A stretch of DNA of 64,000 nucleotides from Myxococcus landrumus (lineage in GTDB: Bacteria > Myxococcota > Myxococcia > Myxococcales > Myxococcaceae). Positions 47,101 through 56,482 of this stretch are shown here, piece by piece. Where the stretch lies: contig NZ_CP071091.1 in assembly GCF_017301635.1 (NCBI RefSeq), positions 3,484,001-3,548,000 of the forward strand, written 5' to 3'. The position numbers and the translations under genes are program-made. Below the pieces are notes generated by a model. It saw only the letters and a list, made by a program, of their open reading frames with translations, had not been told where the DNA came from and did no database searches. Each line of letters begins with the position of its first letter. Position 1 is the first letter of the stretch.

Positions 47101-48555
47101 CTACTTGGGCGGCCGGAAGACGTACTGGAAGATGGGCTGGTCCACGGCCGGCGGGTACTCCGCGTCCATGAACGCGAAGTAGGCATGGCCCGCGATGAGC
47201 GGGTCCTGAAGGCTGTCGTAGAGCACGCTCACCTGCGTGGCCCGGCCCGTCGCGTCCACCTGGACCTGCATCTTGAGGTTGCCCTTCAGGTCCGGCTTCT
47301 CCTTGAGCCGCTCCATGTAGAGCGCCACCAGGCCCAGCGACACGCGGTTGTAGATTTTGTCCGACGCGCCCTTGGCCGCCGTCGCGGGGAGACGGAAGCG
47401 GCGCACCAGCTCCGCTGTCTCGACTTCCGCCTCGGCCACCTTCTGCTCCGGCGCCGCCGCCGCCGCGCGATAGGACACGAGCGCATCCTTCCAGCGCTCC
47501 TGCTTCAGGCACAGCCGCGCGCGGCGCACGTGGATGTCGGAGCGCTCCGGCGCCCGCTCCGAGGCGCGCACCAGGAAACCCTCGCTGGCGGCGGCGTCAC
47601 CGCGCGCTTCGGCCAGCTCCGAGAGCCGGAGCACGGGCTTCGCGTCCTTCAGCTCCACGTCGATGAGGCGGACCAGCGCCTTCTCCTCCTCCGCCGCGCG
47701 GCCCAGCTCCGCGTAGACACGCGCCAACAAGGCCAGGGGCACGGGGTCTGTGCCTCCAAGCTCCACGTACCGCTCCAGCGAGCGCGTGGCCTTGTCCTTC
47801 TCCGAGGCCGCGAGCCACAGGTCCGCCTGGAGACGATGGGCCTCGCGGTCCGCGGGCTTGAGCGCCACCAGCTTCTCGCCCGCGACGGCGGCCGCGCCCA
47901 CGTCCTTGGCGGCCTGGGCCAGGGAGGCCAGCTTGCGCAGGGCCTCCGGCTGCTCCGGCCACACATCCACCGAGCGCACCAGCTCCGCGCGGGCCTCCGC
48001 CTCGCGCCCGGGCAGGCTGGAAAGCAACAAGCCCAGCGCGGTGCGCGTCTGCGGCGCGTCCAGCTTCGCGAGGGACTCGCGCAGCCGAGCCTCCGAGTCC
48101 CCCAGCTTGCCCTCCGCCTGCAACAGCAGCCCTTCGCCCCAGAGCGCGGGAGCGAAGTCGGGCGACACGCGCCGCGCGGTGGCCAGCGGGCCGCGCGCCT
48201 CCGCGAGCAGTCCCCAGCGGATGTAGATGAGCCCCATGCCCAGGTGCGGCCAGGGATTCTCCGGCTCCAGGGTGGACAGGGCCTTGAGCTCGTTCCAGCA
48301 CGCATCCGCGGGGAACGTAAGCCACGCGCGATAGATGCGCGGCATCAGGTCCTTGGGCCTCGCACGCCCCTGCTCCTCCAGCTCGCTGTCGAGCACGCGC
48401 AACGTGCCGCGCACGCGGGCGGTCTCCACCCGCCGCAGCATGCCCATGACCTCGGAGGTGGGAGGCAGCGCGGCCCTGCCAGTTCCCGCGCCGGCCGGAA
48501 CGGCCCACGTCAGGAAGAGCAGCAGCAGCACACGCGGCAGGAGGTGGGGCGCCAT
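47101..48555 (-). CDS. TPR-repeat protein with TonB-like C-terminal domain
   Basis: A 484-residue protein from ATG 48555, beginning with a signal peptide (LLPRVLLLLFLTWAVPAGAG). About nine TPR-like helical pairs follow (for example PHLGMGLIYIRWGLLAEARG, DFAPALWGEGLLLQAEGKL, DREAHRLQADLWLAASE). The last 60 residues match a TonB/AgmX-type domain (LKMQVQVDATGRATQVSVLYDSLQDPLI, QYVFRPPK). Likely periplasmic scaffolding. Convergent with the methyltransferase, 22 bases apart. Confidence 0.8.
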   Translation of the reverse strand: MAPHLLPRVLLLLFLTWAVPAGAGTGRAALPPTSEVMGMLRRVETARVRGTLRVLDSELEEQGRARPKDLMPRIYRAWLTFPADACWNELKALSTLEPENPWPHLGMGLIYIRWGLLAEARGPLATARRVSPDFAPALWGEGLLLQAEGKLGDSEARLRESLAKLDAPQTRTALGLLLSSLPGREAEARAELVRSVDVWPEQPEALRKLASLAQAAKDVGAAAVAGEKLVALKPADREAHRLQADLWLAASEKDKATRSLERYVELGGTDPVPLALLARVYAELGRAAEEEKALVRLIDVELKDAKPVLRLSELAEARGDAAASEGFLVRASERAPERSDIHVRRARLCLKQERWKDALVSYRAAAAAPEQKVAEAEVETAELVRRFRLPATAAKGASDKIYNRVSLGLVALYMERLKEKPDLKGNLKMQVQVDATGRATQVSVLYDSLQDPLIAGHAYFAFMDAEYPPAVDQPIFQYVFRPPK

Positions 48556-48664
48556 GGAGTCGCGCGGAAGATACCCCGACGCCCTCGCGAGGACAGCCTC
48601 GGGAACAGGCCCTACCTGCCTGCTCCCCTGGCCTCCGTCGCGGTCACACTTGCCCCAGGGGGCA

Positions 48665-48725
48665 CCCGCTCCGTGTCGCGGAGCGGGCCACGAGCCGCCC
48701 CGGGGTATCAAACCCGGAGCGGCTC
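48665..48725 (-). terminator. Tandem hairpins downstream of the fibro-slime gene
   Basis: CCCGCTCCG/CGGAGCGGG (48665-48673/48679-48687) form a perfect 9-bp stem with loop TGTCG. GAGCCGC/GCGGCTC (48692-48698/48719-48725) form a second stem enclosing an inner CCGGG/CCCGG pair. Both lie within 80 bases of the minus-strand gene's stop at 48743 and before the next gene. Confidence 0.55.
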
Positions 48726-48742
48726 TTCACGATGACTCGGGC

Positions 48743-50524
48743 TCAGTTGATTTCGATGCGGCACGTCGAGCTGCAGCCGTCGTTGTTGACGGTGTTGCCG
48801 TCGTCGCACTCCTCGTTGGCGGGAGCCTCCGACTGCTCCTTGCCGTCGCCGCAGCGCGGGCCCCAGACGCAGCCACGGCTGCACTGGCCGTAGCCACCCG
48901 CGTTGATGCCGTCGTCGCACTCCTCACCCTCGTCAATCACGCTGTTGCCGCAGGTGGCGCGGCACTCGGTGCGCTTGGTGGTGAAGTTGTTGAGCGTCAG
49001 GCGGTACGAGGACTGCGTCGTGTGGCGCTCGGCCTGGAACACGACGACCTCGTAGATACGACCGACCTGGAGGCCCAGCTCCGCCGCCTTCGTCGACAGC
49101 GTGAGGGTCGCGCTCTCGGCGCCGTGGACGCCGCCCAGGTCGACCGCGAGCTTGCTGTTGATGAACACCCAGACGTCGTCGTCACCGCGGAAGGAGAGCA
49201 CCTCGGTGCCCTTGTACTCGAACCAGTAGCGGGCCTCGCTGGTGAAGTGGAAGTTGCGCGGCGTGCCGTTGTTGTCGTTGCGCTTGGTCTCCTTGTTCTC
49301 GGCCACCCAGGTTCCCGGCACGCTGTCGAGCGGGAAGAAGTCCTGGTCGTCGAACACGTACGAGCCATTGGACTGGCGCAGCAGGTCCAGCGTCCCGACG
49401 ACCGTGCGGTTGACGGTCGGCGCATCGGTGTACCACTGCTCGAACAAGGCCCGGCCGTTCGTGGTCGAGAGCGACAGGTCGGTCCCGTCCTTCGCGTAGT
49501 CGGGCTTGCCACCCGGGAACGTCTTGCCATTGATGGTCTTCGTCAGGTCCGTCTTGACGATGCCGCGCTCGGACTGCCCGTTCTTGTTCTGGAAGTCCGC
49601 GTGGCCTCCCGTCCAGGGGAACCCGATGAAGTCCCGGTACACGACGGGGATGACCACGCGAGGCGGGGGGTCGGTGCCGACGAGCTCGCACACGAAGCCT
49701 TCCTCGAGCTTGCACGTCGACGAGCAGCCGTCGTTGGAGCGCACGTTGCCGTCATCGCACTCCTCGCTCGTGTCGTTCGGCAGCATCACGCCGTCGCCGC
49801 AGGTGGCCGCGCAGGTGCCGTTGGTGCACTTGGGCTCGCGCTTGCACAGCGGCGAGCAGCCATCGCCCATGTCCTTGTTGCCGTCGTCGCACTCCTCGGT
49901 GCCTTCGACGATGCTGTCACCGCAGGTCGTCTTCGTGCACTGCGCGCCCACCGTCGGGCACTTCCAGCCTTCCTCCAGCCGGCAGATGGAGCTGCAGCCA
50001 TCGCCGTTGTTGAGGTTGCCGTCCTCGCACTCCTCTTCGCCCACCTTGATGCCGTCGTTGCACTTGGCCGCGTGGCAGCGCCCGCCCGAGGCCGGGCAGT
50101 TCCACCCGGGCTCCTGCTTGCACGTCTCGCTGCAGCCGTCGCCCGACGTCACGTTGCGGTCATCGCACTCCTCGTCGGCTTCCTTGCGGCCGTTGCCACA
50201 GCCCACCAGCTTCACGCAGGGACGACCCACGACCTCGCAGGACCAGCCGGTCTCCACCGTCTTGCAGTCCGCCGAGCACCCATCGCCGTTCACCTTGTTG
50301 CCGTCATCACACGCTTCAGCCGTCTGACGAAGGCTGTCGCCACACGTGTCCGTGGAGCAAGGACCGCCGTCACACAACACCGAACCATCGGGGCCATCGC
50401 CACCACCGTCCGGCTTTCCAGCACCACCTCCGCCGTCTCCGCAAGAGAACGACATGATCGAGAAGAGAAGAGATGCGAGTACGAGACTCGCGAGCCGCTT
50501 TCCAAGCAAGGGGACGGTCGCCAT
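48743..50524 (-). CDS. Lipoprotein with Cys-rich (DUF4215) repeats and a fibro-slime domain
   Basis: A 593-residue protein. VLASLLFSIMSFSCGDGG is a lipoprotein signal. Five Cys-rich repeats of the myxobacterial DUF4215 type (CGDxxxEGxEECDDGNxxxGDGCSxxC) come first, then a central fibro-slime/PA14-like domain (VIPVVYRDFIGFPW, DDVWVFINSKLAVDLGGVHG, YEVVVFQAERHTTQSSYRL), then two more repeats. The layout recalls the Myxococcus kin-recognition protein TraA, but no C-terminal MYXO-CTERM anchor is present. Likely a cell-surface adhesin or matrix protein. Confidence 0.85.
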   Translation of the reverse strand: MATVPLLGKRLASLVLASLLFSIMSFSCGDGGGGAGKPDGGGDGPDGSVLCDGGPCSTDTCGDSLRQTAEACDDGNKVNGDGCSADCKTVETGWSCEVVGRPCVKLVGCGNGRKEADEECDDRNVTSGDGCSETCKQEPGWNCPASGGRCHAAKCNDGIKVGEEECEDGNLNNGDGCSSICRLEEGWKCPTVGAQCTKTTCGDSIVEGTEECDDGNKDMGDGCSPLCKREPKCTNGTCAATCGDGVMLPNDTSEECDDGNVRSNDGCSSTCKLEEGFVCELVGTDPPPRVVIPVVYRDFIGFPWTGGHADFQNKNGQSERGIVKTDLTKTINGKTFPGGKPDYAKDGTDLSLSTTNGRALFEQWYTDAPTVNRTVVGTLDLLRQSNGSYVFDDQDFFPLDSVPGTWVAENKETKRNDNNGTPRNFHFTSEARYWFEYKGTEVLSFRGDDDVWVFINSKLAVDLGGVHGAESATLTLSTKAAELGLQVGRIYEVVVFQAERHTTQSSYRLTLNNFTTKRTECRATCGNSVIDEGEECDDGINAGGYGQCSRGCVWGPRCGDGKEQSEAPANEECDDGNTVNNDGCSSTCRIEIN

Positions 50525-50532
50525 GATCTCGA

Positions 50533-50561
50533 ATGCTGGAATTGCTCGCGGTGCGTGTCAA
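50533..50561 (-). promoter_or_regulatory. Possible sigma-70-type promoter of the fibro-slime gene
   Basis: On the minus strand, an exact TTGACA (50561-50556) is followed after 17 bases by CAGCAT (50538-50533), which matches the -10 consensus at three of six positions. The ATG lies only 8 bases beyond the -10, so the transcript would be nearly leaderless. The weak -10 makes this tentative. Confidence 0.3.
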
Positions 50562-50750
50562 CGCAGTTGCGCATTGCTCTGTTCGTACCCCCCGTGAAAG
50601 TCCAGGGGACACGCAGATGTGAAGGAAGGGTGGACTGAATCAGCTCATTACGTATCGCGGGCCCACATCCGCACCCATGTGTGCCGCACTCGAAGCCCGG
50701 GGCCTTGGAAGCCCGGAACCCACCCGGTCCTGGACTGTTATCAAGATGTC

Positions 50751-52211
50751 TCAGCGGGCGGTGTTGCGCAGATACGCCGCGTAAAACCGGACAGCGTCGC
50801 GATAGCCCGACACGGAGATGCGTTCGTCCTGGCCGTGGATCCGCGCCAGGTCCTCGCGCTGCAGATGCACGGGAAAGAAGCGATAGACGTTGTCGCTCAG
50901 CCCCACGAAGTGGCGTGAATCCGTGGCCGCCACGTTGAGGTAGGGCGACACGACCGCCTGCGGGAACACCTGGCGCACCGACCGCTCCAGGTGGCGCCAG
51001 GAGTCGGCGTCGGTGGGAGACACGGGCGAGGGCTCGCTCTGGAAGGCCAGCGTGCCCAGCTCCACGCGGGCGTCATCCACCGTCTCCCGCACGTGCTCCA
51101 GCACCCCCGCGACGCTGTCGCCGGGAAGGATGCGGAAGTTCACCACCGCCCGCGCGCCCGATGGCAGGACGTTGTCCTTCACGCCGCCCTCGAACACCGT
51201 GACGGCGGTGGTGGTGCGCACCGCGGCGTTGGTGGTGGGCTTGGCGGCGAGCTGCTTCACCACCAGCGGCTCGGTGAGCCACAGGTTGGCGAAGAGCAGC
51301 TTCATGCCGAAGCCCATCTCCGGCCCCACCCGTTCGAACAGCTCGCGGCTTCCGCCCGCGAGCCGCGTCGGCATGGGTGTGGCCTCCAGCTTCGCCACGG
51401 CCCGGGCGAGCACGCCCACCGCGGTGCTCGGCGGAGGCATGGACGAGTGTCCTCCCTCGCCCTTCACCTTCAGCTCCACGCTGACGAAGCCCTTCTCGGA
51501 CGTCCCGACGAGCGCCACCGGCGCGCTCACCCCCGGCACCGTCCCGGACATGATGACGCCGCCTTCATCCAGCACGGACTCCAGCCGGACGCCCCGCTCC
51601 TTCAGCAGCGCGGCGATGGCCACCGCGCCCTGCGTGCCTCCCACCTCCTCATCCGCGCCAAAGGCAAACAGCACCGTCCGCCGGGGCTGCTCCCCCGCGG
51701 CCAGCAACGCCTCCACCGCTTCGAGCTGCGCGAGCACGCTGCCCTTGTCATCCAGCGCGCCCCGTCCCCACACATACCCATCCACCACCACACCCGAGAA
51801 CGGCGGATGGACCCACGCGGACTCCGTCCCGTCCGCCACCGGCACCACGTCCAGGTGCCCCATCAGCAGCACGGGCCGCAGCGACGCGTCCGTCCCCTGC
51901 CACGTGTAGAGCACCGAGTGGGCGCCCACGGGCTCCCGCTTCAGCGCGGCATGGACGCGGGGAAAGTGCTCTCGCAGGTAGGCGTGCAGCGCCTCGAAGG
52001 CCGCGTCGTCCGCGGGCTGCCCCTCCGAGGCGGCCACGGTCTTCAGTCGCAGCGCCCCGGCGAGCCTCGTCGAGGCCGCTTCCGCGTCCACCACCAGCGG
52101 AGTCCCCTCCTCCGCCGCCACCTGGCGGGACGTGAAGGTCAGCGTCCGGACCACCAACACCACCGCGACGACAATGACCCCGAGGGTCAGGGACAAGAAC
52201 AATCGTTTCAT
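50751..52211 (-). CDS. M20-family metallopeptidase, membrane-anchored (PM20D1-like)
   Basis: A 486-residue enzyme with an N-terminal membrane anchor (RLFLSLTLGVIVVAVVLVVRTL). Metal ligands: VLLMGHLDVVPV, WGRGALDDKGSV, FGADEEVGGTQG and a late SRHFVGLSDNVYRFFPV. The dimerisation domain contains GGHSSMPPPSTA. Most like PM20D1 carboxypeptidases and N-acyl-amino-acid hydrolases, so it probably cleaves short peptides or N-acyl amino acids in the periplasm. ATG 52211 gives a good anchor; upstream frame is open but basic-poor. Confidence 0.9.
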   Translation of the reverse strand: MKRLFLSLTLGVIVVAVVLVVRTLTFTSRQVAAEEGTPLVVDAEAASTRLAGALRLKTVAASEGQPADDAAFEALHAYLREHFPRVHAALKREPVGAHSVLYTWQGTDASLRPVLLMGHLDVVPVADGTESAWVHPPFSGVVVDGYVWGRGALDDKGSVLAQLEAVEALLAAGEQPRRTVLFAFGADEEVGGTQGAVAIAALLKERGVRLESVLDEGGVIMSGTVPGVSAPVALVGTSEKGFVSVELKVKGEGGHSSMPPPSTAVGVLARAVAKLEATPMPTRLAGGSRELFERVGPEMGFGMKLLFANLWLTEPLVVKQLAAKPTTNAAVRTTTAVTVFEGGVKDNVLPSGARAVVNFRILPGDSVAGVLEHVRETVDDARVELGTLAFQSEPSPVSPTDADSWRHLERSVRQVFPQAVVSPYLNVAATDSRHFVGLSDNVYRFFPVHLQREDLARIHGQDERISVSGYRDAVRFYAAYLRNTAR

Positions 52212-52318
52212 TGGCAAGTGCGCCCACGGTACCAAAGGCGCACCCCGCAGCGCTCGAAACGTCCACTCCTCATCCGCCGGATTCTCGGACTGTGAGATGT
52301 TCCAGCCGGCCTTGTTGC

Positions 52319-52347
52319 CTGACAATCACATCCACCGCCGTTATACA
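52319..52347 (+). promoter_or_regulatory. Sigma-70-type promoter of the GH18 lipoprotein gene
   Basis: CTGACA (52319-52324), a 17-base spacer and TATACA (52342-52347) match the consensus at five of six positions in each box. Transcription would start near 52354, leaving a leader of about 60 bases ahead of the GTG at 52413, which has AAGAGG six bases before it. The divergent M20 gene's -35 (TTGTCA on the minus strand) would overlap this box. Confidence 0.5.
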
Positions 52348-52412
52348 TTTCCAACACAGGTTTGTCAGACTTTCCCGTATAGTCTTAAGTAGCTAGTTCC
52401 AAGAGGTGTGCA

Positions 52413-54173
52413 GTGAAGACTCGACTCATGACGCAGTGGCAGCTTGTCCTCGCGGTGGGTGTGGGGACGCTGCTTGGGGGATGCGGCAAGGGGGACGAAG
52501 GCCCGGGGCTCCCGGGGCAACCGTCCACCGTGGAAGCGCAGGCGGCGGATGCGCAAGCCCTGGTGACGTGGAGGCCTCCCAGCAGCGACGGAGGCCACCC
52601 CTTGCTCTATTACATCGTGAAATGTGAGCCCACCTGTGGGGGCGCCATCGTCAGCGCGGGCGACCATCAGGCCATGGTGATGGGGCTCAACAACGGGTTT
52701 CGATATCTCTTCAAGGTCTCCGCGGTGAACGCGCGAGGCGAGGGCGAGGCCTCCGTCCCATCGGAATCGGTGACGCCCCTGGCGGGCCTGTCCATCCGCA
52801 ACCCCACGGTGCCGGGCCAGCCGCGCTCGGTCCGCGTGACGCCGGGCAATGGGCAGGTGTACGTGAGCTGGCTGGCGCCGGCCAGCTTCGGCGGGCGCCC
52901 GTTGCAGCACTACGTCGTCACCGCGGAGCCGGGGGGCAGGTCCGTGACGGTGAGCGCGCCGGCGGCGAGCGTGAGCATCATGGACCTGCCCAACAACAAG
53001 CCGCACACCGTCACGGTGAAGGCCATCAACGAGATGGGCGAGGGGCCCACCGTGTCCGCCGGCTCCGTGACGCCTCGGGCGGGAGGGGCGCCCTCCCAAT
53101 GGGTGTCCGGCTACTACGTGGGCTATCAGCGCGGCCTGCTGCCGGTGGAGTCGGTGGACTTCTCCGGCATGACGCACCTGATGGTGGGCCGCGTGCGCCC
53201 CCGGTACGACGGGACGCTGTACTCGGACTTCGACGTCACCACCTACGAAGGCCCCATCATGGCGAAGGCGCTGGCGACGCGGGCCCACGAGGCGGGACGC
53301 AAGGCGCTGCTGATGATTGGCGGCTTCGGTGAGCACGACGGCTTCGTGCTGGCGTCCACGGGCGACAGCCGCATCGTCTTCGTGCGCGAGCTCCTCAAGC
53401 TCATGGACGAGCTGGGCTACGACGGCCTGGACCTGGACTGGGAGCCCATCAACCTGCCGCCCGCGGGCAACGACGGCGAGCTGCTGCTGGCGCTCCTCGA
53501 CGACCTGCGCGCGGCGCGCCCCGACATCATCCTCACGGTGCCGGTGAACTGGATCAACGCCAACTTCGGAATGCCCGAGGTGGAGGCCCGCTTCATGGCC
53601 CAGCTCGCCGAGCGCGTCGACCAGCTCAACATCATGTCCTACAAGATGAGCGGCAACTGGGGCAGTTGGGAGAGCTGGCACTCCAGCCCGCTCATGGACG
53701 ACTCCCCGGGCCGCCCCAGCTCCGTCGCCAACTCCGTGGAGGGCTACCTGAAGGCGGGCGTTCCCCCGGGCCGGCTGGGCATCGGCATCGGCTTCTTCGG
53801 CACCTGCTGGCAGGGCGTCACCGAGCCCCGCACCCCGCTGGACGGGCGGCAACACGTCTCCGAGGGACAGAGCGACAACGCGATGAGCTACAGCAACATC
53901 ATGCAGGCGTACTACGACCCGCATGCGCGCCGATGGGACGAGAAGGCCGCCTCGCCCTACCTCTCGTTCCCCACCGTGAGCGGCCCCGGCCACTGCAACT
54001 ACATCTCGTACGAGGATGGCCAGTCGGTCGCCGTCAAGGGTCAGTGGGCGCGCTCCCAGGGCCTGGGCGGCACCATCATCTGGACCATCAACCAGGGCCA
54101 CATCGCCAACGCGCCCGAGGGCCGCAAGGACGAGCTGCTGCACCAGGTGAAGCGCTCGTTCCTGGACCCGTGA
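52413..54173 (+). CDS. Lipoprotein with two fibronectin III domains and a GH18 (chitinase-like) domain
   Basis: A 586-residue protein starting at GTG 52413. LAVGVGTLLGGCGKG is the lipoprotein signal. Two fibronectin type III domains follow (QALVTWRPPSSDGGHPLLYY, QVYVSWLAPASFGGRPLQHYVV). The rest is a family 18 glycosidase with the catalytic DGLDLDWEP (DxxDxDxE) and VDQLNIMSYKMSGNW as the MxY region. It should hydrolyse chitin or other beta-1,4-GlcNAc polymers at the cell surface, in keeping with a predatory or chitin-degrading lifestyle. Confidence 0.9.
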   Translation: MKTRLMTQWQLVLAVGVGTLLGGCGKGDEGPGLPGQPSTVEAQAADAQALVTWRPPSSDGGHPLLYYIVKCEPTCGGAIVSAGDHQAMVMGLNNGFRYLFKVSAVNARGEGEASVPSESVTPLAGLSIRNPTVPGQPRSVRVTPGNGQVYVSWLAPASFGGRPLQHYVVTAEPGGRSVTVSAPAASVSIMDLPNNKPHTVTVKAINEMGEGPTVSAGSVTPRAGGAPSQWVSGYYVGYQRGLLPVESVDFSGMTHLMVGRVRPRYDGTLYSDFDVTTYEGPIMAKALATRAHEAGRKALLMIGGFGEHDGFVLASTGDSRIVFVRELLKLMDELGYDGLDLDWEPINLPPAGNDGELLLALLDDLRAARPDIILTVPVNWINANFGMPEVEARFMAQLAERVDQLNIMSYKMSGNWGSWESWHSSPLMDDSPGRPSSVANSVEGYLKAGVPPGRLGIGIGFFGTCWQGVTEPRTPLDGRQHVSEGQSDNAMSYSNIMQAYYDPHARRWDEKAASPYLSFPTVSGPGHCNYISYEDGQSVAVKGQWARSQGLGGTIIWTINQGHIANAPEGRKDELLHQVKRSFLDP

Positions 54174-54193
54174 GCCGTCCGTGAGTCACGTCC

Positions 54194-54259
54194 GGGGCGC
54201 GGAAGTCCACCTCTCCGCGCCCCGAAGCCGCCGTCACCGCAAGCCCCCGGTGACGGCGG
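54194..54259. terminator. Two strong tandem hairpins between convergent GH18 and M3 genes
   Basis: GGGGCGCGGA/TCCGCGCCCC (54194-54203/54214-54223) pair perfectly over ten bases, extended by one outer C-G pair. CCGCCGTCACCG/CGGTGACGGCGG (54228-54239/54248-54259) pair over twelve with an 8-base loop. They fill the 95-base gap between stops at 54173 and 54269 and act in both directions by symmetry. Confidence 0.65.
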
Positions 54260-54268
54260 TCACTCCCC

Positions 54269-56482
54269 TCAACGCGTCGACTTCGACTGCGCGCCCGCGG
54301 CGGCGGGCACGGGGAAGCCGCGCTTGCGCATCAGCGCGTTGATGCCGGCGTCCCGGCCGCGGAAGGAGCGGTAGCCGTCCGCCGGGTCCACCGTGTTGCC
54401 CACGGAGAACACGCTCTTGCGCAGGCGCTCCGCCACCGACTTGTCGTAGGCGCCCTTGCCCTCGGTGAAGGTCTCGAAGGCGTCCGCCGTCAGCGTGTCG
54501 GACCACAGGTAGCTGTAGTAGCCCGCCGAGTAGCCGTCGCCCGCGAAGACGTGGCCGAACTGCGGCGTGCGGTGGCGCATGACGATTTCCTTCGGCATGC
54601 CCAGCGCCTTGAGCGTGTCGCGCTCGAAGGCGTCCGCGTCGATGGTGACGTCACCGGCCAGGTGCAGCTTCATGTCCACCAGCGCGGACGACAGGTACTC
54701 CACCGTGGCGAAGCCGTTGTTGAACGTGGCGGCCTTCTCGATGCGCGTCACCAGCGCCTGGGGGATGGGCTTGCCCGTCTGGAAGTGCAGCGCGAAGGTG
54801 TTGAGCACCTCGGGCGTGGACAGCCAGTGCTCCAAGAGCTGCGAGGGGAACTCCACGTAGTCGCGCGCCACGTTGGTCCCCGCCAGCGACGGGTACGTCA
54901 CCGACGAGCTCAGGCCGTGCAGCGCGTGGCCGAACTCGTGGAACAGCGTGGTGGCGTCCTCCCACGAGATGAGCACCGCCTCGCCCGCCGCGCCCTTCAC
55001 GAAGTTGGAGTTGTTGGAGACGATGGTCGTCACCTCACCCCGGAAGCGCTCCTGCGAACGGTACGCGTTCATCCACGCCCCCGAGCGCTTGCCCGGGCGC
55101 GCGTACGGGTCGAAGTACCACAGGCCCACGTGACGGCCGGAGTCGCGGTCCTTCACCTCCCAGACGCGCACGTCGGGGTGGAAGACGGGCACGTCCGACA
55201 CCTGCGTGAAGGTGAAGCCGAACAGCTCTCCGGCCACCCAGAACATGCCCTCGCGCAGCTTCTCCAGCTGCAGGTAGGGCTTCACCTCGTTCTGGTCCAG
55301 GTCGTACTTCGCCTTGCGGACCTTCTCCGCGTAGTAGCGGTAGTCCCAGGGCTCAATCTTCAGCTTCGCGCGCTCCTTGTCGGCCACCTTCTGCATGTCC
55401 GCCACCTCCTCGCGGACGCGGGCCACGGCGGGCTTCCACACCGCCTCCATCAGCTCCATGGCGCGCTCGGGGTTGCGGGCCATGGCGTTCTCCAGCCGCC
55501 AGTGCGCGTGCGTGGGATAGCCCAAGAGCTTCGCGCGCTCGGCGCGCAGCTTCAGCACCTCCGAGATGATGGCGTTGTTGTCGCGCGCGTCCCCGTTGTC
55601 GCCCCGGTTGACGTAGTTGCGCCAGACCTTCTCGCGCAAGTCGCGGCGCGACGAGTACGTGAGGAACGGCTCCATGGAGGAGCGCGTGTTGGTGATGACC
55701 CACTTGCCCTTCAGGCTCCGGGCCTCGGCCGCGGCGGCGGCGCCCGCGCGCACGGAGTCCGGCAGGCCCGCCAGGTCCGCCTCCGACTCCAGGACGACGG
55801 TGTAGCCCTCCTCGTCGCCCAGCACGTTCTGGCCGAAGGACGTGTAGAGCGAGGCAAGGCGCTGGTTGATGGCGCCCAGGCGCTGCTTCGCCGCGGCGTC
55901 CAGCTTCGCGCCGGAGCGCACGAAGCGCGTGTAGTGCACCCACGCCAGCCGCTGCTGCTCGGCCGTCAGCTTCGCCTTGTCCGGGGAGTTGTAGACGGCC
56001 TCGATGCGGCGGAAGAGGGCCTCGTTCTGGGCGATTTCGTCATCGAAGGCCGCGAACCGGGGCGCCATCTCCCGCTCCACCACCTGGAACTCCGGGCTGC
56101 TCAGCGACGAGCCCCAGATGCCGTAGAGCGTCTCCACGTTGGCGTACGCGCGGCCCGCGTCCTCCATGGCGGCCAGCGTGTTCTCGAACGTGGGCGCGTC
56201 GGGGTTGTTCGCGATGGCGGCCAGCTCCCGGCGCATCGCGTCCATGGCGGCCTCGATGGCGGGCTTGAAGTCGGCGACCTTCACCTGGTCGAACGGAGGC
56301 ACGCCGCCGTGCGCGCCGGCCCACTTCGCCAGCAGGGGGTTCGCCGGAGCCACCGGCGTCGCGGGGGCCTCCGGAGCGGGCGCCGCCGCGGCGGCTTCGG
56401 GACGGGGCTCGGGGGACGTCGTCGCACAACCGGAGGTGACAAGGGCGGCCACGCCAGCTCCGGCGATGAAGAGGTTGCGCAT
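54269..56482 (-). CDS. M3-family oligopeptidase lipoprotein (peptidyl-dipeptidase Dcp-like)
   Basis: A 737-residue metallopeptidase. AGVAALVTSGCATTSP is the lipoprotein signal, followed by an Ala/Pro linker. The M3 body has the zinc motif TLFHEFGHALHGL and downstream DYVEFPSQLLEHW with the third Glu ligand; GDGYSAGYYSYLWSDTLTADAF is a family signature near the C-terminus. It degrades short peptides, here outside the cytoplasm, which is unusual because Dcp and oligopeptidase A are mostly soluble. The lipidated form is common in myxobacteria and xanthomonads. Confidence 0.92.
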   Translation of the reverse strand: MRNLFIAGAGVAALVTSGCATTSPEPRPEAAAAAPAPEAPATPVAPANPLLAKWAGAHGGVPPFDQVKVADFKPAIEAAMDAMRRELAAIANNPDAPTFENTLAAMEDAGRAYANVETLYGIWGSSLSSPEFQVVEREMAPRFAAFDDEIAQNEALFRRIEAVYNSPDKAKLTAEQQRLAWVHYTRFVRSGAKLDAAAKQRLGAINQRLASLYTSFGQNVLGDEEGYTVVLESEADLAGLPDSVRAGAAAAAEARSLKGKWVITNTRSSMEPFLTYSSRRDLREKVWRNYVNRGDNGDARDNNAIISEVLKLRAERAKLLGYPTHAHWRLENAMARNPERAMELMEAVWKPAVARVREEVADMQKVADKERAKLKIEPWDYRYYAEKVRKAKYDLDQNEVKPYLQLEKLREGMFWVAGELFGFTFTQVSDVPVFHPDVRVWEVKDRDSGRHVGLWYFDPYARPGKRSGAWMNAYRSQERFRGEVTTIVSNNSNFVKGAAGEAVLISWEDATTLFHEFGHALHGLSSSVTYPSLAGTNVARDYVEFPSQLLEHWLSTPEVLNTFALHFQTGKPIPQALVTRIEKAATFNNGFATVEYLSSALVDMKLHLAGDVTIDADAFERDTLKALGMPKEIVMRHRTPQFGHVFAGDGYSAGYYSYLWSDTLTADAFETFTEGKGAYDKSVAERLRKSVFSVGNTVDPADGYRSFRGRDAGINALMRKRGFPVPAAAGAQSKSTR

